Source: Planococcus citri (lineage: Eukaryota > Arthropoda > Insecta > Hemiptera > Pseudococcidae). From it: a DNA stretch of 64,000 nucleotides. Every line of letters begins with the position of its first letter. Within the stretch, counting starts at the first letter, position 1. Shown piece by piece: positions 37,501-48,341 of the stretch. Under the pieces are notes generated by a model, which worked only from the letters and a program-made list of their open reading frames with translations, had not been told where the DNA came from and ran no database searches. The stretch lies in assembly GCF_950023065.1 (NCBI RefSeq), contig NC_088678.1:82555590-82619589 (forward strand), given 5' to 3'. The position numbers were made by a program, and so were the translations under genes.

Positions 37501-39220
37501 CCTTACAAACGTTTGAATACCTTATTCCCCTCCCTAATAAATCAAATTTTATAGAAGAAAAAAATCAACCGGGGGAGGGGGAGGGGAGACAAAGCAAGCG
37601 GTTTGCCTGCGAGTATTTATCCTATAGGAAACCTAAAAAAAATCTAAATAACTGTTTCATCGTCTACAGCAACAATTTTCTACTCGTATCTGTTAAACTC
37701 GAAAAAAAATCGACATGCAACGCTGATAATTTTAATTAATACCCTAAGGTTGACAGATAGCCAGCGGCGCTGCACCGGGACTTGACCACTATCTATTCCA
37801 CGAAGGTCTGATGTTAAAATGACAAACTTTTTAGATATATTCTACGTACTAATGTGTATTATGTAGTACCTACACAAACAACAGGAAATTTTGACAATCA
37901 ACAATGAGAACGAAAACACAGATGGATTAGAAAAACCTAGACCTAGATTGAAACTTTTCCATCACAGGGGTCAGTTCGCGTTATCGAGCACAAAAGTTAT
38001 CTGTTTACATACGCGGAAAAAACCAACCCAACAGCCCAGGTAGGTAAGGTACTAGGTACTCGTATTATAACCGTTTCGATAACATATGAAATCGTGTCAG
38101 ACAGTCTAGAATAATATTCTAGAGACAGCAGTCAGCAGATACTCGTAGTACATAAATATATCAGTGGGTATTATCGCCAACAGCTGCATCTCGTAATCGA
38201 ATATACGAGTAAGAAAAAGTATAACGTTCAAAAACTGTACGCAGCAGTACGAGCGAGGTAAAAAGGCAGACACCAAAACGTTCTAATTTCGCTGTCAAAA
38301 ATATCCTGCAACGAGATAAAAGGCGATTACCGAGCGAGGATATATTGTATGCGAACTGCAGCCTGGGGTCATTTTTTCGTCCAAATAATTACACAGTTTG
38401 GTTTGGGGAAAGGTGAAGAAACAAAAATAATAAATTGCAACGCCGCCATCCATCGCTACAACAACTACACAAATAGGTACCTGAATACGTATACTGCAGC
38501 ATGCATTCGAATCGAGGGGACCGGTTCTCTAGGATTGTAAAATATATAAAATGGTAATGAACTGAACGAAGGTCTGTAGCTTAAACAAAAGATGCGAATG
38601 AAACTAGATACCCGACACTAACACTGGCCATATACGAGTAAGTTGAAGTTACGTGCAAGTTCAGTTTATTATAGGTAGATTCTTCAACCGGATTATTTTC
38701 AGTTTACAGTTTACCTACTCGAGTCTATACTTTGATGGAATGGCATGCGAGATGCAATAATACATATCTGAATCTGACCACCATAAGTGGTTCGTAAAGT
38801 AGAAGTGGATCATAACTGATAAAGGAATGGAATATGGTTCATTTCATCAATTATATCATAAGTAGAAGCAATAATAGGTCGGTTATCGACACAATAAGTC
38901 ACACTTGTTGAAATTTCGACACAATACTAAGCACAATGGCATTGCAAAGTCGAACTTATTCCATTATTAACTTCGACACAAGCTGAATGACGGTTAGATT
39001 CTTTCGATTGCATCATTTGACGAGATGGCTATGGCTCGAGGCAACGATTATATACCCAGGTGTACAACTATGTACGAGTATACCACACAAAATGAAATTA
39101 GCTTTTAAAAAATTGTACCCTAAACCACAACATAAATTACTTGAGGCCGGTGGAATACGTGAAGGTAACGAATGGATATCACGAGGTAACAAATAATCAT
39201 CGTACTTAGATCGAACTTAC
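37501..39220. other. Unique DNA, probable intron of the - strand gene
   Basis: No recognisable exon on either strand. Contains TAGGTA- and CGAGTA-type short words. Confidence 0.4.
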
Positions 39221-39287
39221 CATTCCAAATCCATTCAAAATTCAAACGAAATTGATCATCGAACACGTACACTGGACAGCTTTGCAT
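39221..39287 (-). CDS. Candidate 67-nt exon of an unidentified - strand gene
   Basis: On the - strand an acceptor (GTTTTTGGTTTTATTTTCAG) is followed by 67 nt and a consensus donor (ATG|GTAAGTTC). Two frames have stops. The open one begins ATG CAA at the exon edge and encodes a 22-residue peptide containing CPVYVFDDQF and NFEWIWN, then one base, so the exon ends in phase 1. The exon at 16467-16508 begins in the matching phase and would add Asp at the junction. The Met at the edge may be the start codon if an upstream exon is non-coding (a possible one is at 47381), or an internal Met. Aromatic and acidic residues are unusually dense. I do not recognise the family. Confidence 0.5.
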
Positions 39288-39489
39288 CTGAAAATAAAAC
39301 CAAAAACAAACCATAAATATCAAGTCTTGAATATTAAACAAAGAACCCATAAAATAATCTAAACTACAAATTACCGTAGACTAATCACAAGATTTAGAGT
39401 CGTATTAACTTTTAAAGTTTCCAAAAATGTAAAAATTAATTTTAAAAAAAAATATGGAATTATCGATTAAGTAACTAAAACTTTGTACA

Positions 39490-40760
39490 CATAGTTATTT
39501 CAAATTGTTTTGAAATAATTGAAAAAAAATCAATATTTTTTTTAAAACATTGAAAAAAATTCAAATTTGTTGAAAATATTTAAAGGAAAATTAATTGGGC
39601 TATTCTTTTTTTTTTTTTTTTTTTTCAGATGTTTGCTCGCTAGTCATATTATGTTAATTTTCTTTGCAATTTATCGAGAAAAATTGTACTCCAAAAATAG
39701 ATTCAAATAAATTGAAACGCTCGATCAAATTTTTTACACAAAAATCAGCACTAAAAAATGCATTTTGAAGCTAGAAAAAATTTCCACCACTCCAAATGTC
39801 TCGAATGGACCGCTGAAATAACTCGGAATAAAAAAAAGATCAATACAAAATTTTTTAAAAATTTATTCTAAAAATTTACATTCATCCGCCTAAAAAAAAA
39901 ATCAAAACGATCATTTTTTTCAAACTCGAATCAAATAAATCTGTAGAGCAAGCAATAAAATACTTCGTTATCTTCTCCATGTCTCTCCCTTCCCCCTCCA
40001 AGCAAACAATTGATGAAATTTCAATAATCAGAACGTGAGAAAAATTTATAAGTATGCGCTAGTAGAAAATTATTGCTCATTTAGTCATTTTCATTTCAAA
40101 AGGCATCAATTTTTCATTCTAACGACGAAATAAAATGTTTCGCATTATAAAATTCGAATTTCGTGCTTAAAATTTACATCTTTCCAAAAAAAAGCTCCTA
40201 ACATTATATTTTCAGTCAAATTTTCTTTTGAAACAATTGAAAAAAAAATAATTTTTTTGAATTTTTTTTTTAAAGTTCAAATTGGTTGAAAATGTTTGAA
40301 GAAAAATTGACTGAGCTGCCAAAATGTTTGCTCTCTGGTCAAATGTCAATTTTTTGTGAAAAATTGTACTCCGAAAATAGGTCTAAATAAATTGAAACAC
40401 GACAATAAATACTGTGCGCAAATTTTCAACTGCTCGATCAAATTTTTTATACAAAAATCAGCGCAAGAACATGCATTTTGAAGGTAGAAAAAATTTCCAC
40501 GACTCTAAATTTCGCGATTGAACCGTTGACATTTTTCTACCCTATTTTATGAATGCTCTATAACTCAGAATGAGAAAAGATCTAATACAAAATTTTTCTA
40601 CTGTTCAAAAATTCATTTTGAAAATTTACATCGCATCAAAATTTGGAAAATCACTTCATTCTGTTAAAAAATACTCGAAACGGTGATTTTTTTTTTCAAA
40701 AATTCATTCAAAATTACTACGTAATAGAAAAATATTGCTTAGTTCAAAAGAAACAAATTT
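39490..40760 (+). repeat. Diverged direct duplication (~0.7 kb step)
   Basis: About 39490-39990 and 40210-40740 share, in order, TGAAAAAAATTCAAATTTG, GATGTTTGCTC, AGAAAAATTGTACTCC, AAATAGATTCAAATAAATTG, GCTCGATCAAATTTTTTA, ATGCATTTTGAAG, AAAAATTTCCACCACTC and AAAATTTACAT. The second copy has two insertions. No coding frame is conserved. Confidence 0.65.
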
Positions 40761-40791
40761 GAATTTCGTGCTTAAAATTTACATCTTGCTA

Positions 40792-40793
<2 letters not shown>

Positions 40794-40825
<32 letters not shown>
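40794..40825 (+). repeat. Poly-A tract (32 A)
   Basis: Uninterrupted run of about 32 A. It sits at the right edge of the duplicated segment and may be the tail of an old retroposed sequence, but no target duplication is visible. Confidence 0.8.
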
Positions 40826-40827
<2 letters not shown>

Positions 40828-40981
40828 AATAAAATTATATTTTAAGTCAAGTTCAGTTTAAAAAAATCATCAAACATGCTGAAAAATTTCAAATCACTTC
40901 ATAAAATTACATCAGATTTTAAAAAAAAAAATAAAATGAATACTCGGTAGTATAGATGATAATTTACTTCCTAATGTGAAG

Positions 40982-41001
40982 AAAAAAAAAATCAAAAAAA
41001 A
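40982..41001 (-). terminator. Pol III terminator of the left tRNA-Asp
   Basis: On the - strand, runs of eight and ten T lie directly 3' of the tRNA gene at 41004-41075, as expected for RNA polymerase III termination. Confidence 0.7.
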
Positions 41002-41003
41002 TC

Positions 41004-41075
41004 CTCCCCGGCGGGGAATCGAACCCCGGTCTCCCGCGTGACAGGCGGGGATACTTACCACTATACTACCGAGGA
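41004..41075 (-). tRNA. tRNA-Asp (GUC)
   Basis: The 72-nt sequence on the - strand folds as a cloverleaf. The acceptor stem is TCCTCGG with CCGGGGA (one T-G pair). The D arm starts TAGTATAGTGGT (A box). The anticodon loop CCTGTCACG holds GTC. The T arm is CCGGGGTTCGATTCCCCGC (B box GGTTCGATTCC). The discriminator base is G, the identity base for Asp. There is no intron and CCA is not encoded. It is identical to the copy at 41290-41361, 214 bp away in the same orientation. Confidence 0.96.
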
Positions 41076-41281
41076 CTTGTTTGACTAGGTCAATTTTAAA
41101 CCTCTCAGTTTCTAAAATTAATCGTGATGAATATACGATCACGAAAAATCACATCATTTACACGATGAAAAAATTCAAATAAACCTCATTCTGCGTGAAA
41201 TCAATCCTCAAATATTTTTTAATCGATATAATAAAGGTTGTCGAGTGTTTTAGGAGGAAAAAAAATTGAAAAAAATTTCAC

Positions 41282-41287
41282 AAAAAA
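41282..41287 (-). terminator. Pol III terminator of the right tRNA-Asp
   Basis: A run of six T on the - strand begins two bases past the gene at 41290-41361; longer T-runs follow at 41258-41275. Confidence 0.65.
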
Positions 41288-41289
41288 TC

Positions 41290-41361
41290 CTCCCCGGCGG
41301 GGAATCGAACCCCGGTCTCCCGCGTGACAGGCGGGGATACTTACCACTATACTACCGAGGA
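41290..41361 (-). tRNA. tRNA-Asp (GUC), second copy
   Basis: Identical over all 72 nt to 41004-41075, with GTC anticodon, intact A and B boxes and G discriminator. Beyond a few A-rich bases the flanks differ, so the tandem pair is either old and kept identical or homogenised by conversion. Each gene has its own T-run terminator and internal promoter, so they should be transcribed independently. Confidence 0.96.
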
Positions 41362-44034
41362 TTGTTGAAGAGAAGGCCAATTTTTAACGTTACTGGCTAC
41401 GTTCTCTTTCTTCCTCGTTTTCTACACAAACTTGTTGTAATGATTTGAATTATGGAGTTATGTATCTCGAAAGTTGGCGATTTTTTAATGCAAAGTAATT
41501 AATGCACAGGCACTTGAACTTGATGGAGTAGGTAAGGCATACCTACACAATGATCAATTTAACCAGCAATTCAATAATTACGTAATTGACACAGAAAAAC
41601 GAGAAAAAAAGGAAGATAAATTAATAAAATGATCGAGTTGGACACGGACACTAATTTTCAAAAAAACACCCCTCCCCCCCTTTGCCTTTACTAGGTACCA
41701 AATTAAAACAGAAGCGAGCACTTAATTTCCAGATGAAATGAAACGTAGGGTTGAATTAATGAGGCAGGATATTCTCACAATTTATACCTAACGGAATCGT
41801 GTTTTATGTCGACTCTTTCATAACTATTAATTATTTCAATTTTAAAAAGGGTAATTCAACGAGCAGTGTTGTTCAAGTTCCATCTTTAAAAATATGACGG
41901 GTAGTCGATTAGTATTAATAGGTAAGTCTGGTAAGTTAGAAGTAGGTAAGTCTATATAGGACTAGATGGTCAAGTCCCTGAGTAAGAGTGCAATTTACTG
42001 TTTCTCAAATTGCCAAAATCGTTGGAAACGGAAACAGACAATTTTGTGTTTCAAGGTCAAATATTTTTCACACCAAACACGAAATTTTTTCCAAAATTAA
42101 GTAAGCATAGAAAAGGTATACTCAAAACTTGGACACTTGAATGTTTAAAAACCCAACTAACACCAGTACTTTGAAATTTTGCTCAACATTCATCAATTTT
42201 AGACGACATTTTTGGACCCCCTCCCCCCAAAAATTGAAATAGTCCAGTTGAGGAAAAAAATGAATTACAAGGGAGGGGGGGGTTAAAATAAGTAATCGCG
42301 TAAGAAATGGTTCAAAAGTTCCATGGTCATGTGATTCAAGTGGTACCGAAGTAAAATAAAGTTTCTAAATTTTTTTCAAATAATCTAATTCTATTTTTTT
42401 AGGGAGGGGGAGGAGGAGGAGGAGGTGCTAGAAGTGAGAACAGGATTTCGGATCAGAAATAAAAACTAAAGCAGAATTCAAATATTTTTCGAAAATTTTC
42501 AAAAATTGAAAGTTGAGCTTTTTCGTAATAAATTTAGCTTTCAATATGATTTCAAAAAATCTGAAAAAAAAATACAAAAAATACATTTTTTAAAAATAGG
42601 TAATGATTGAGTATAGTTTTCGTTTTGGAATCTTGATGGAACCCTGAATTTGGCGCCCCCTGCCCCCTCTCTAAATTTTTGGGAAACCAGAGAAATAATA
42701 TAAATGGGTTGTGCAATACATCGTTTGATATGTTTTCAACGAGACCGAGTTTGAATATCAACTCGTTTTTGTAAAACAACCCCTCCAACAAGGCAACAAC
42801 CCTTGTAATTCCTCCGCCCATCATTCAAACTGCCATATAAAAATGCCAGAAATAGGTATACAAAAAATCGAAATATATGCAGTTCCTAATGTTTCTGCTA
42901 ATGCTGCTATCAAGTATCAACTCATTGGGGGGGGGACTCCCAAAGCTTTCTGAGGACACTATTGCCCACTCCTTGAATTTTGACAGACAGCAAAAAATCC
43001 AAAAAACCATGTAACGTGATGATTGACATGTTTTCAAGGTATGGCACTAACTCAACCTTCGCTCAATTTTTGATTTTTCCCCATTTTTGGCCCAAATACT
43101 TCTTTTTTTTTTAATTCACAAAAAGTTGAAAATTACAAATTCAGCATCTGAAATTTTTTCTGTTGATATACTTTTGCATGTTCTCTTGATTTAGCATCGC
43201 CCAGTTCAAAATTTTTTTCTGCAAGTTTAGATACCTCCTTCGTCAGCCGGTTATACTTTTTTTCAATTTGAATTTTGAATATTGAAAATTGAAATACCAA
43301 GAAGAAAATGACATGACTTCACGACTTTTCTCGGTTCCTCTCTCCTTCCCTCAATTTTTCCCCAAAACCCCCAACTTTTCGCCAAAATTTTTCTCGGGGG
43401 GGGGGGGGAGGACTCCATCTATTTGGCATGCCTCTGAGTATATGATGTGATAGTCACACCTTGCTCTGAAGAAAAAAAATGGTGATCAATTTCTATGGTG
43501 AGGGGGGGGGGGTGATGGTGTAGTCAGAATTTTTTTACACACCTGGTAACACTGCAATTATGAGAAAATGCAAAACATCCGAGTTAGCTATTATTGTTTT
43601 CATAAACCTGAAGGCTGAAGTACCAACGTACCATGCGACGTTTAGATTTAAAAACAAATAAGACGAATAAACAAAATTGTTGAATAATGGAATTTTCAAC
43701 GCGTCGTTCCGTCATTCTCGCTGAGATTGTTCATTCAATTATGAAAAAAGCACGTACCATGTATAATGTGCATTACATTCTAGCCCCATAACATAATACC
43801 TCGGTATACTGAATACCTACTTAATAAATTGCAACAATATTTACGCGTTGGCTACCATTAAATCGTGATTTAAAAAAACAAATGTTTAACCAGCTTTTTG
43901 CCAGGGACGAAACTGGAAGTTTTTTTTTGAGCCGAAGGGGGGGGGGGAGCAATCGAAAACTTTCCGACTTATATATGAGAAAAAAATACCTAAACATTTT
44001 TCTGAATAAAACGTAATATGAGAAAACAATTCTG
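41362..44034. other. Repeat-rich intergenic DNA, no gene seen
   Basis: Contains many G or C runs (41660, 42225, 42270, 42400, 42920, 43390, 43505, 43940), a triple GGTAAGT-type repeat near 41920-41955, and a reversed copy of the ~60-bp motif at about 42712-42770. A TGGTAACACTG box at 43544 resembles the one at the inx1 promoter. No coding exon seen. Confidence 0.45.
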
Positions 44035-45482
44035 CCACTTGGGACATTCCACATAAATATCAATTCGACCAACGTTTTTGAGTCATGTCTTTTGATTTCG
44101 CTCAAATTTTTTTTACAATATCTACCCGCCCAGTAAGTAAGAAACCCGCAATCAGTTTGGTCCCAGCCCCCTCAGGGGGCGGGTGGGGGGCTTCCATTAT
44201 TTTCACATTGTCTCGAGGTACTCAACTTCAGCAGCTCATTCCTCCAAAACTATGATACTTTGATCAAAACTGATTTCACAGTTCAAAAGTGTATTGAATT
44301 TTGAACTTTTTAAGCATTTTGAAGTTTTCAAAATTTGGAAGTTGAATCTTCAAATTGAAAGTTCCAATTTCAAAATGGCGCTGTAAGTGGGAGCTACCAT
44401 GTAAAATGCTGAAAAAATGTTCATAGATGCACCATTTGATGCTTTTTCGAAATATTCAAGTTTTGACATGGGATCTCTTAATGGAAAGGGAGCACCCCCA
44501 CCCCCAATTTTGGGCAAAACTTTCAACAAAAAAATCTGGGGCATGTGATACATCGAATTGTATGTTTTTAGTAACGCTGAACACGAATATGACGTTGAAT
44601 TTTTGATTAGGCCCCATCCACAGCCCACAGCACCTCCCCAAGGGGGAGTAACCTACAACAAAAAAATAGTTTCAATCGTGTGACACATGAAATAGTATGT
44701 TTTCGATAACGCTGAACACGACTATAGCCTTAGTTTTTTAAATTGACTTTGCCCACGGCTCCGAGAACCTCCCCCAGTTAGTAAAAGTCGAAAAAAATTT
44801 TGGAGGCCGTGGATGATTTGAAGTGTCGCACGAAAAAAAACCCCTATTTTGAACTTTTACCCCATTTGGGGAGGTGCTGGGAGCCGTGGATGGGGCCCAA
44901 TCAAAAACCCAACGTCATATTCGTGTTCAGCGTTACTAAAAACATACAATTCGATATATCACATGCCCCAGATTTTTTTGTTGAAAGTTTTGCCCAAAAT
45001 TGGGGGTGGGGGTGCTATCCTTCCATTAGGAGATCCCATCTCAAAACTTGAATATTTCGAAAAAAACATCAACAGGTGCATCTATGGAAATTTTTTCAGA
45101 ATTTTAAATGGTAGCTCCCACTTACAGCGTCATTTTGAAATTTGAACTTTCAATTTAAAAGTTAAACTTTCAAATTTTGACAATTTCAAAATGCTTAAAA
45201 AGTTCAAAATTCAATACCTTTTTGAACTGTGAAATCAGTTTTGATCAAAGTATCATAGTTTTGGAGGAATGAGCTGCTAAAGTTGAGTACCTCGAGACAA
45301 TGCGAAAATAATGGAAGCCCCCCCCCACCCGCCCCTTGAGTGGACTGGGACCAAAATGATTGCGGGTTTCTTACTTACTGGGTGGGTAGATATTGTAAAA
45401 AAAATTTGAGCGAAATCGAAAGACATGGCTTCCAAAATCGCACTTTTTTGGTCGAATTGACATGGAATGACCCACTTGACAT
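44035..45482. repeat. Large foldback hairpin, ~600-bp arms, family C
   Basis: The left arm (about 44035-44641) and right arm (about 44858-45482) are reverse complements over their whole length. Matching landmarks from the tips inward: a TGGGACATTCCAC / TGGAATGACCCAC pair, CCCAGTAAGTAAGAAACCCG, GGGGCGGGTGGGGGGCTTCC, CTCGAGGTACTCAACTT, GGAGCTACCAT, CCCCACCCCCAATTTTGGGC and CCTCCCCAAGG. The ~60-bp motif lies in each arm (44545-44600 and 44915-44970) and once in the loop (44680-44735). Frames on opposite strands of the arms encode near-identical peptides simply because the arms are inverted copies. Confidence 0.85.
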
Positions 45483-45599
45483 TATAGGTAGGTCTTTTTG
45501 TAGCCTATCGTGATGACTTATAAAAAATTTTCGTTTTCCCAGTTCAATTTTAAGAAAGCCTCAAACATGGAATTTTTTATTTTGTAAAAGAGGAAAAAA

Positions 45600-46060
45600 A
45601 TAGCTCGAGCGTAACGAGGGAAACAACTTTTTAAAATTCGTATTTTTATACGTAGGTGAAAACACAATGTTTTTTATGCAAAGAGTTTTTAGAAATTCCA
45701 AGTTTGAAAAAAAAGCAAACAGGCCCGAACAAATTGAGAGCATTCGGCAAAAGATGCCGAAAAAACGTATTTTCATAGGTGAAAAATAAAAATGTTTTTT
45801 ACGCGAGGAGTTTGATTTTTTTGCTTTCAAAATTTTAAAATTTCGAATGATAACATTTTTTTTTTCAATTCCAACTTCGAAAAAGAAAAAGAAACAGTCC
45901 CGAACGAAGTTACGGTATTTGGGCAAAAGCGTTCTCAAAAATCGTATTTTGATGTATGAAAAAACAATGTTTTTATGCGAGGAGTTCGATTTTTTTGGTT
46001 TCAAAAATTCAGAATTTGAATGATGGTTTTTTAGAAGTTCCAAAGCAAACAGACCCAAAC
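45600..46060 (-). repeat. Short tandem array with AACAATGTTTTTTATGCGAGGAG units
   Basis: Three diverged units near 45656, 45779 and 45954 share GTGAAAAAACAATGTTTT, GCGAGGAGTTTGATTTTTTT, a CAAAATTnnAAATTTnGAATGAT box and AACAGnCCCGAACGAAGT. The 174-codon frame on the - strand is a product of this array: its peptide repeats itself and has no known motif. Confidence 0.6.
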
Positions 46061-46520
46061 GAAGTGAAGGCAAAATCCGTTTCACTTCAACCTGGATACT
46101 TCTTCGGATATAAAAAACAGCTAAAACTTAGATTAATAACTTTTTCAATTAAAAAAAAAAAAATACCCAAACATGCAATAAACTCTTAAAACTTTGAGAT
46201 ATGTTTCATTATAAGGGCATTTTTTCAAAATTCCAAGGATTTAGCGTGAAAATTACGAAATTCCCTGACTTTTCCCGGTTGTTCAGATTTTACAGAGAAT
46301 GGACACCCAGCACCATGTCTCCAAAATTTGACAACAGGGAGGGGGGGCGTTCCTCTGAATTCATACTCCCGTCTAGTTTCGTCCCTGCTTTCAGCTTGCT
46401 AATATTTCCATCTCATAAAAAGAAATCACTTGCCCATAAATTTACGAAAAATCTAATAAAATGTACGGTACCTATTCTTGGAGAGAGTGAGTAGGTACGT
46501 GTGCAGCACTTACAATTCCA

Positions 46521-46806
46521 TAGTCCGGCATATGACAATAGGAGTAATTGCACCCCCCCCCCCCGGCCGATCCTCCGGGACAACTTTTTTCTTAATGGGG
46601 ACATCCTAAGGCAAACTTGCCAAAAAAAGTTGGCCTTACTTACAAAATGGCCGCCATTTTGTAAGTAAGGCCAACTTTTTTTTTTTTTGGCACGTTTGCT
46701 TTAAAATGTTTCTTAGGATGTCTCCTTTAAGAAAAAAGTTGTCCCGGACAATCGGCCGGGGGGGGGGGGTGCAGTGCAATTACTCCTATTGTCATATGCC
46801 GGACTA
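46521..46806. mobile_element. TAGTCCGG family, 286-bp near-perfect palindrome (MITE)
   Basis: Begins TAGTCCGGCATATGACAAT and ends with the reverse complement. It folds over its entire length around AAATGGCCGCCATTTT near 46655. Each half carries GGAGTAATTGCAC, a C- or G-run, CCTCCGGGACAACTTTTTTC or partner, and AAGTTGGCCTTACTTAC. It corresponds to only the outer part of the arms of the longer copies, so it is an internally deleted minimal form. The flanks (CCA left, ATA right) do not show the 3-bp duplication seen at other copies. Confidence 0.9.
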
Positions 46807-47380
46807 ATATCTATCTACAAATAATGAGACGAGTAAAAAACACACATTTCAATGTACTCGTTTCATTCGTATAGTACTTATCACAACACACCTGTATGAC
46901 AATAATATTATTATTAACTCATAAGTCATAATGACACTTCTAATAGTCCATGTCTACCATTAAGCATACTCGATGAGAATTTCTCATTTTTCAACCGATT
47001 CAACGAGGAAAGTTACGAAGGAAGGGCAAATTGATATGAAAACATGAGTGGCTGAAATCTACTTTCTAAAAACTTGCTGTCTCGTATTCATTCAGCGAAT
47101 TAACGCCTTAGAGCTTCGATATTGCAAATATTCAAATATACGACCATAAGTACAGGAGTTCCTGCAGAGACGTAGGGTAATCTTCTTAAATAAACATAAC
47201 TCTAGGTACTTTGAGGTAAATCAGACATGTACATAAAGGACTACGTACGCCATAAACAGAGCTAAGCATCTAAAAACCGAAAGACGCAGCAGACATAGCG
47301 ACTATTTCCCAAAAATGACGCATTAATTCGGCACTCCGTAGGTACTCGTAAAAAAAACCTTGAGATTACGTAAATCTTAC
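46807..47380. other. Unique DNA upstream of inx1, no gene seen
   Basis: AT-rich with ATTATTATT and TAGGTAC words. It may hold upstream control sequence for inx1 or be intron of a divergent - strand transcript. Confidence 0.35.
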
Positions 47381-47500
47381 GTTTCATTGAGAAAGAGAGA
47401 CGCCGAAAAAAAAACGAAACAAGTGTAGGAAAATCCATACCAATACACACACACAAACACACTCGGGCAAATACGTCTATGACTACTTATGACAGCTGCG
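47381..47500 (-). other. Possible non-coding first exon of the - strand gene
   Basis: Reading on the - strand from the GC-rich inx1 promoter zone, a transcript would pass through a CA/GT-rich leader and meet a donor (GAAAC|GTAAGATT) at 47381. Joined to the exon at 39287 this gives AAAC|ATG with an in-frame TGA just upstream, a good initiation context, but an out-of-frame ATG also lies four bases from the donor. The divergent arrangement and this splice are inference only. Confidence 0.2.
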
Positions 47501-47531
47501 TCGGCGTCGCGCCGCTTCGCTGCCGCTCAGG

Positions 47532-47544
47532 TTGGTAACACTGG
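47532..47544 (+). promoter_or_regulatory. Core-promoter-like box TTGGTAACACTGG
   Basis: It sits in the most GC-rich stretch near the gene (about 47500-47640), some 800 bp before the inx1 start codon. It matches Drosophila core promoter motif 1 (YGGTCACACTR) at all but one position. No TATA box is visible, as is usual for that promoter class. The transcription start is probably within about 60 bp. Confidence 0.4.
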
Positions 47545-48341
47545 AGCGGGCGTTATTTTGACGCGGTCGTGTGTACGGATACGGACGGCCACGGTTGAAT
47601 TAGGCATAGTTGTTGGCGATAGACTGTAGTAACAGTGTAATGTGCTCTAGTATTTTCATTTCATGTTGTATTGTGATGTGAACTGCTATTATCACTGGAG
47701 AAGGAGAAGGGTACAGTGCGGCTGTGCGGCGGCGAGAAGAGCAAGGAACCGAGGAAGCCGAATAGAACAGAACCTAGAACGTGACCAAACTAGCTAGGCG
47801 ATCGCGTAAATGATATTCTACTACAGATGCACGAGTTCGAGTACGAGTAGTAGTCGAGTTGACTAGTGAGTAAGGTACCTACTACGATGATGTTACGACC
47901 GGCGGTGCGAGTCCGAGTCTGAGTCTATAGTGTTACGTGTTACGCCAAATCCTGATCCGAGGCGAAAAATCTTTCGAAATCTCCGATAGTGATTGGTGAA
48001 TGGTGATCTACGAATTTCGAATTCGAATCTGTGCCGAATGAAAATGTCGTCGCGACGTCTCCATCATTGAAGTGCAAGTGCTGATGCATCTGTCGCGAGT
48101 GAATTTCGTATTGCACAATATAGATTCGGCGACCAATATGTCGATTTGGAAGATTCTCTATATCGCGTCTTATCTGCGTACTTTTTCTTAGTGTGTCGTG
48201 ATCGGAGTGGAGTGCTTCGACTCGGGTGTTTGTACTACTGGAGTTCTGTTCAGTTGTTGTTGTTGTAATATTGTGTGATCAGTTTCGCGCGTGATTTGCG
48301 TCTGCGTCCACAGTGAATTGTGATCCATCCAATCGCCCGAT
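47545..48341 (+). other. Probable inx1 5' UTR
   Basis: GC- and CpG-rich compared with the window, without a long open frame, and directly continuous with the inx1 start codon. It contains an upstream frame at 48138-48191 (17 codons, ATGTCGATTTGG start) ending in the TAG that also forms the AG of the acceptor described at 47866-48191. Confidence 0.5.
47866..48191 (+). other. Possible 5' UTR intron
   Basis: A donor GACTA|GTGAGTAAGG and a strong acceptor TACTTTTTCTTAG|TG bound 326 bp. Removing it would also remove the 17-codon upstream frame. Both sites are good by eye; use is unproven. Confidence 0.35.

Noticed and set aside
40912..41142. Reading frame across the left tRNA-Asp, and a + strand frame over the right one (41266-41448)
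   Set aside because: These frames translate tRNA genes; the cloverleaf explains the sequence.
44350..45145. Near-identical peptides on opposite strands (SYSCSALLKTYNS, HMPQIFLLKVLPK)
   Set aside because: Not a conserved protein pair: they arise because the two arms of the 44-kb hairpin are inverted copies.
45561..46085. 174-codon frame on the - strand
   Set aside because: The peptide repeats itself because it lies on a short tandem array; no known motif.
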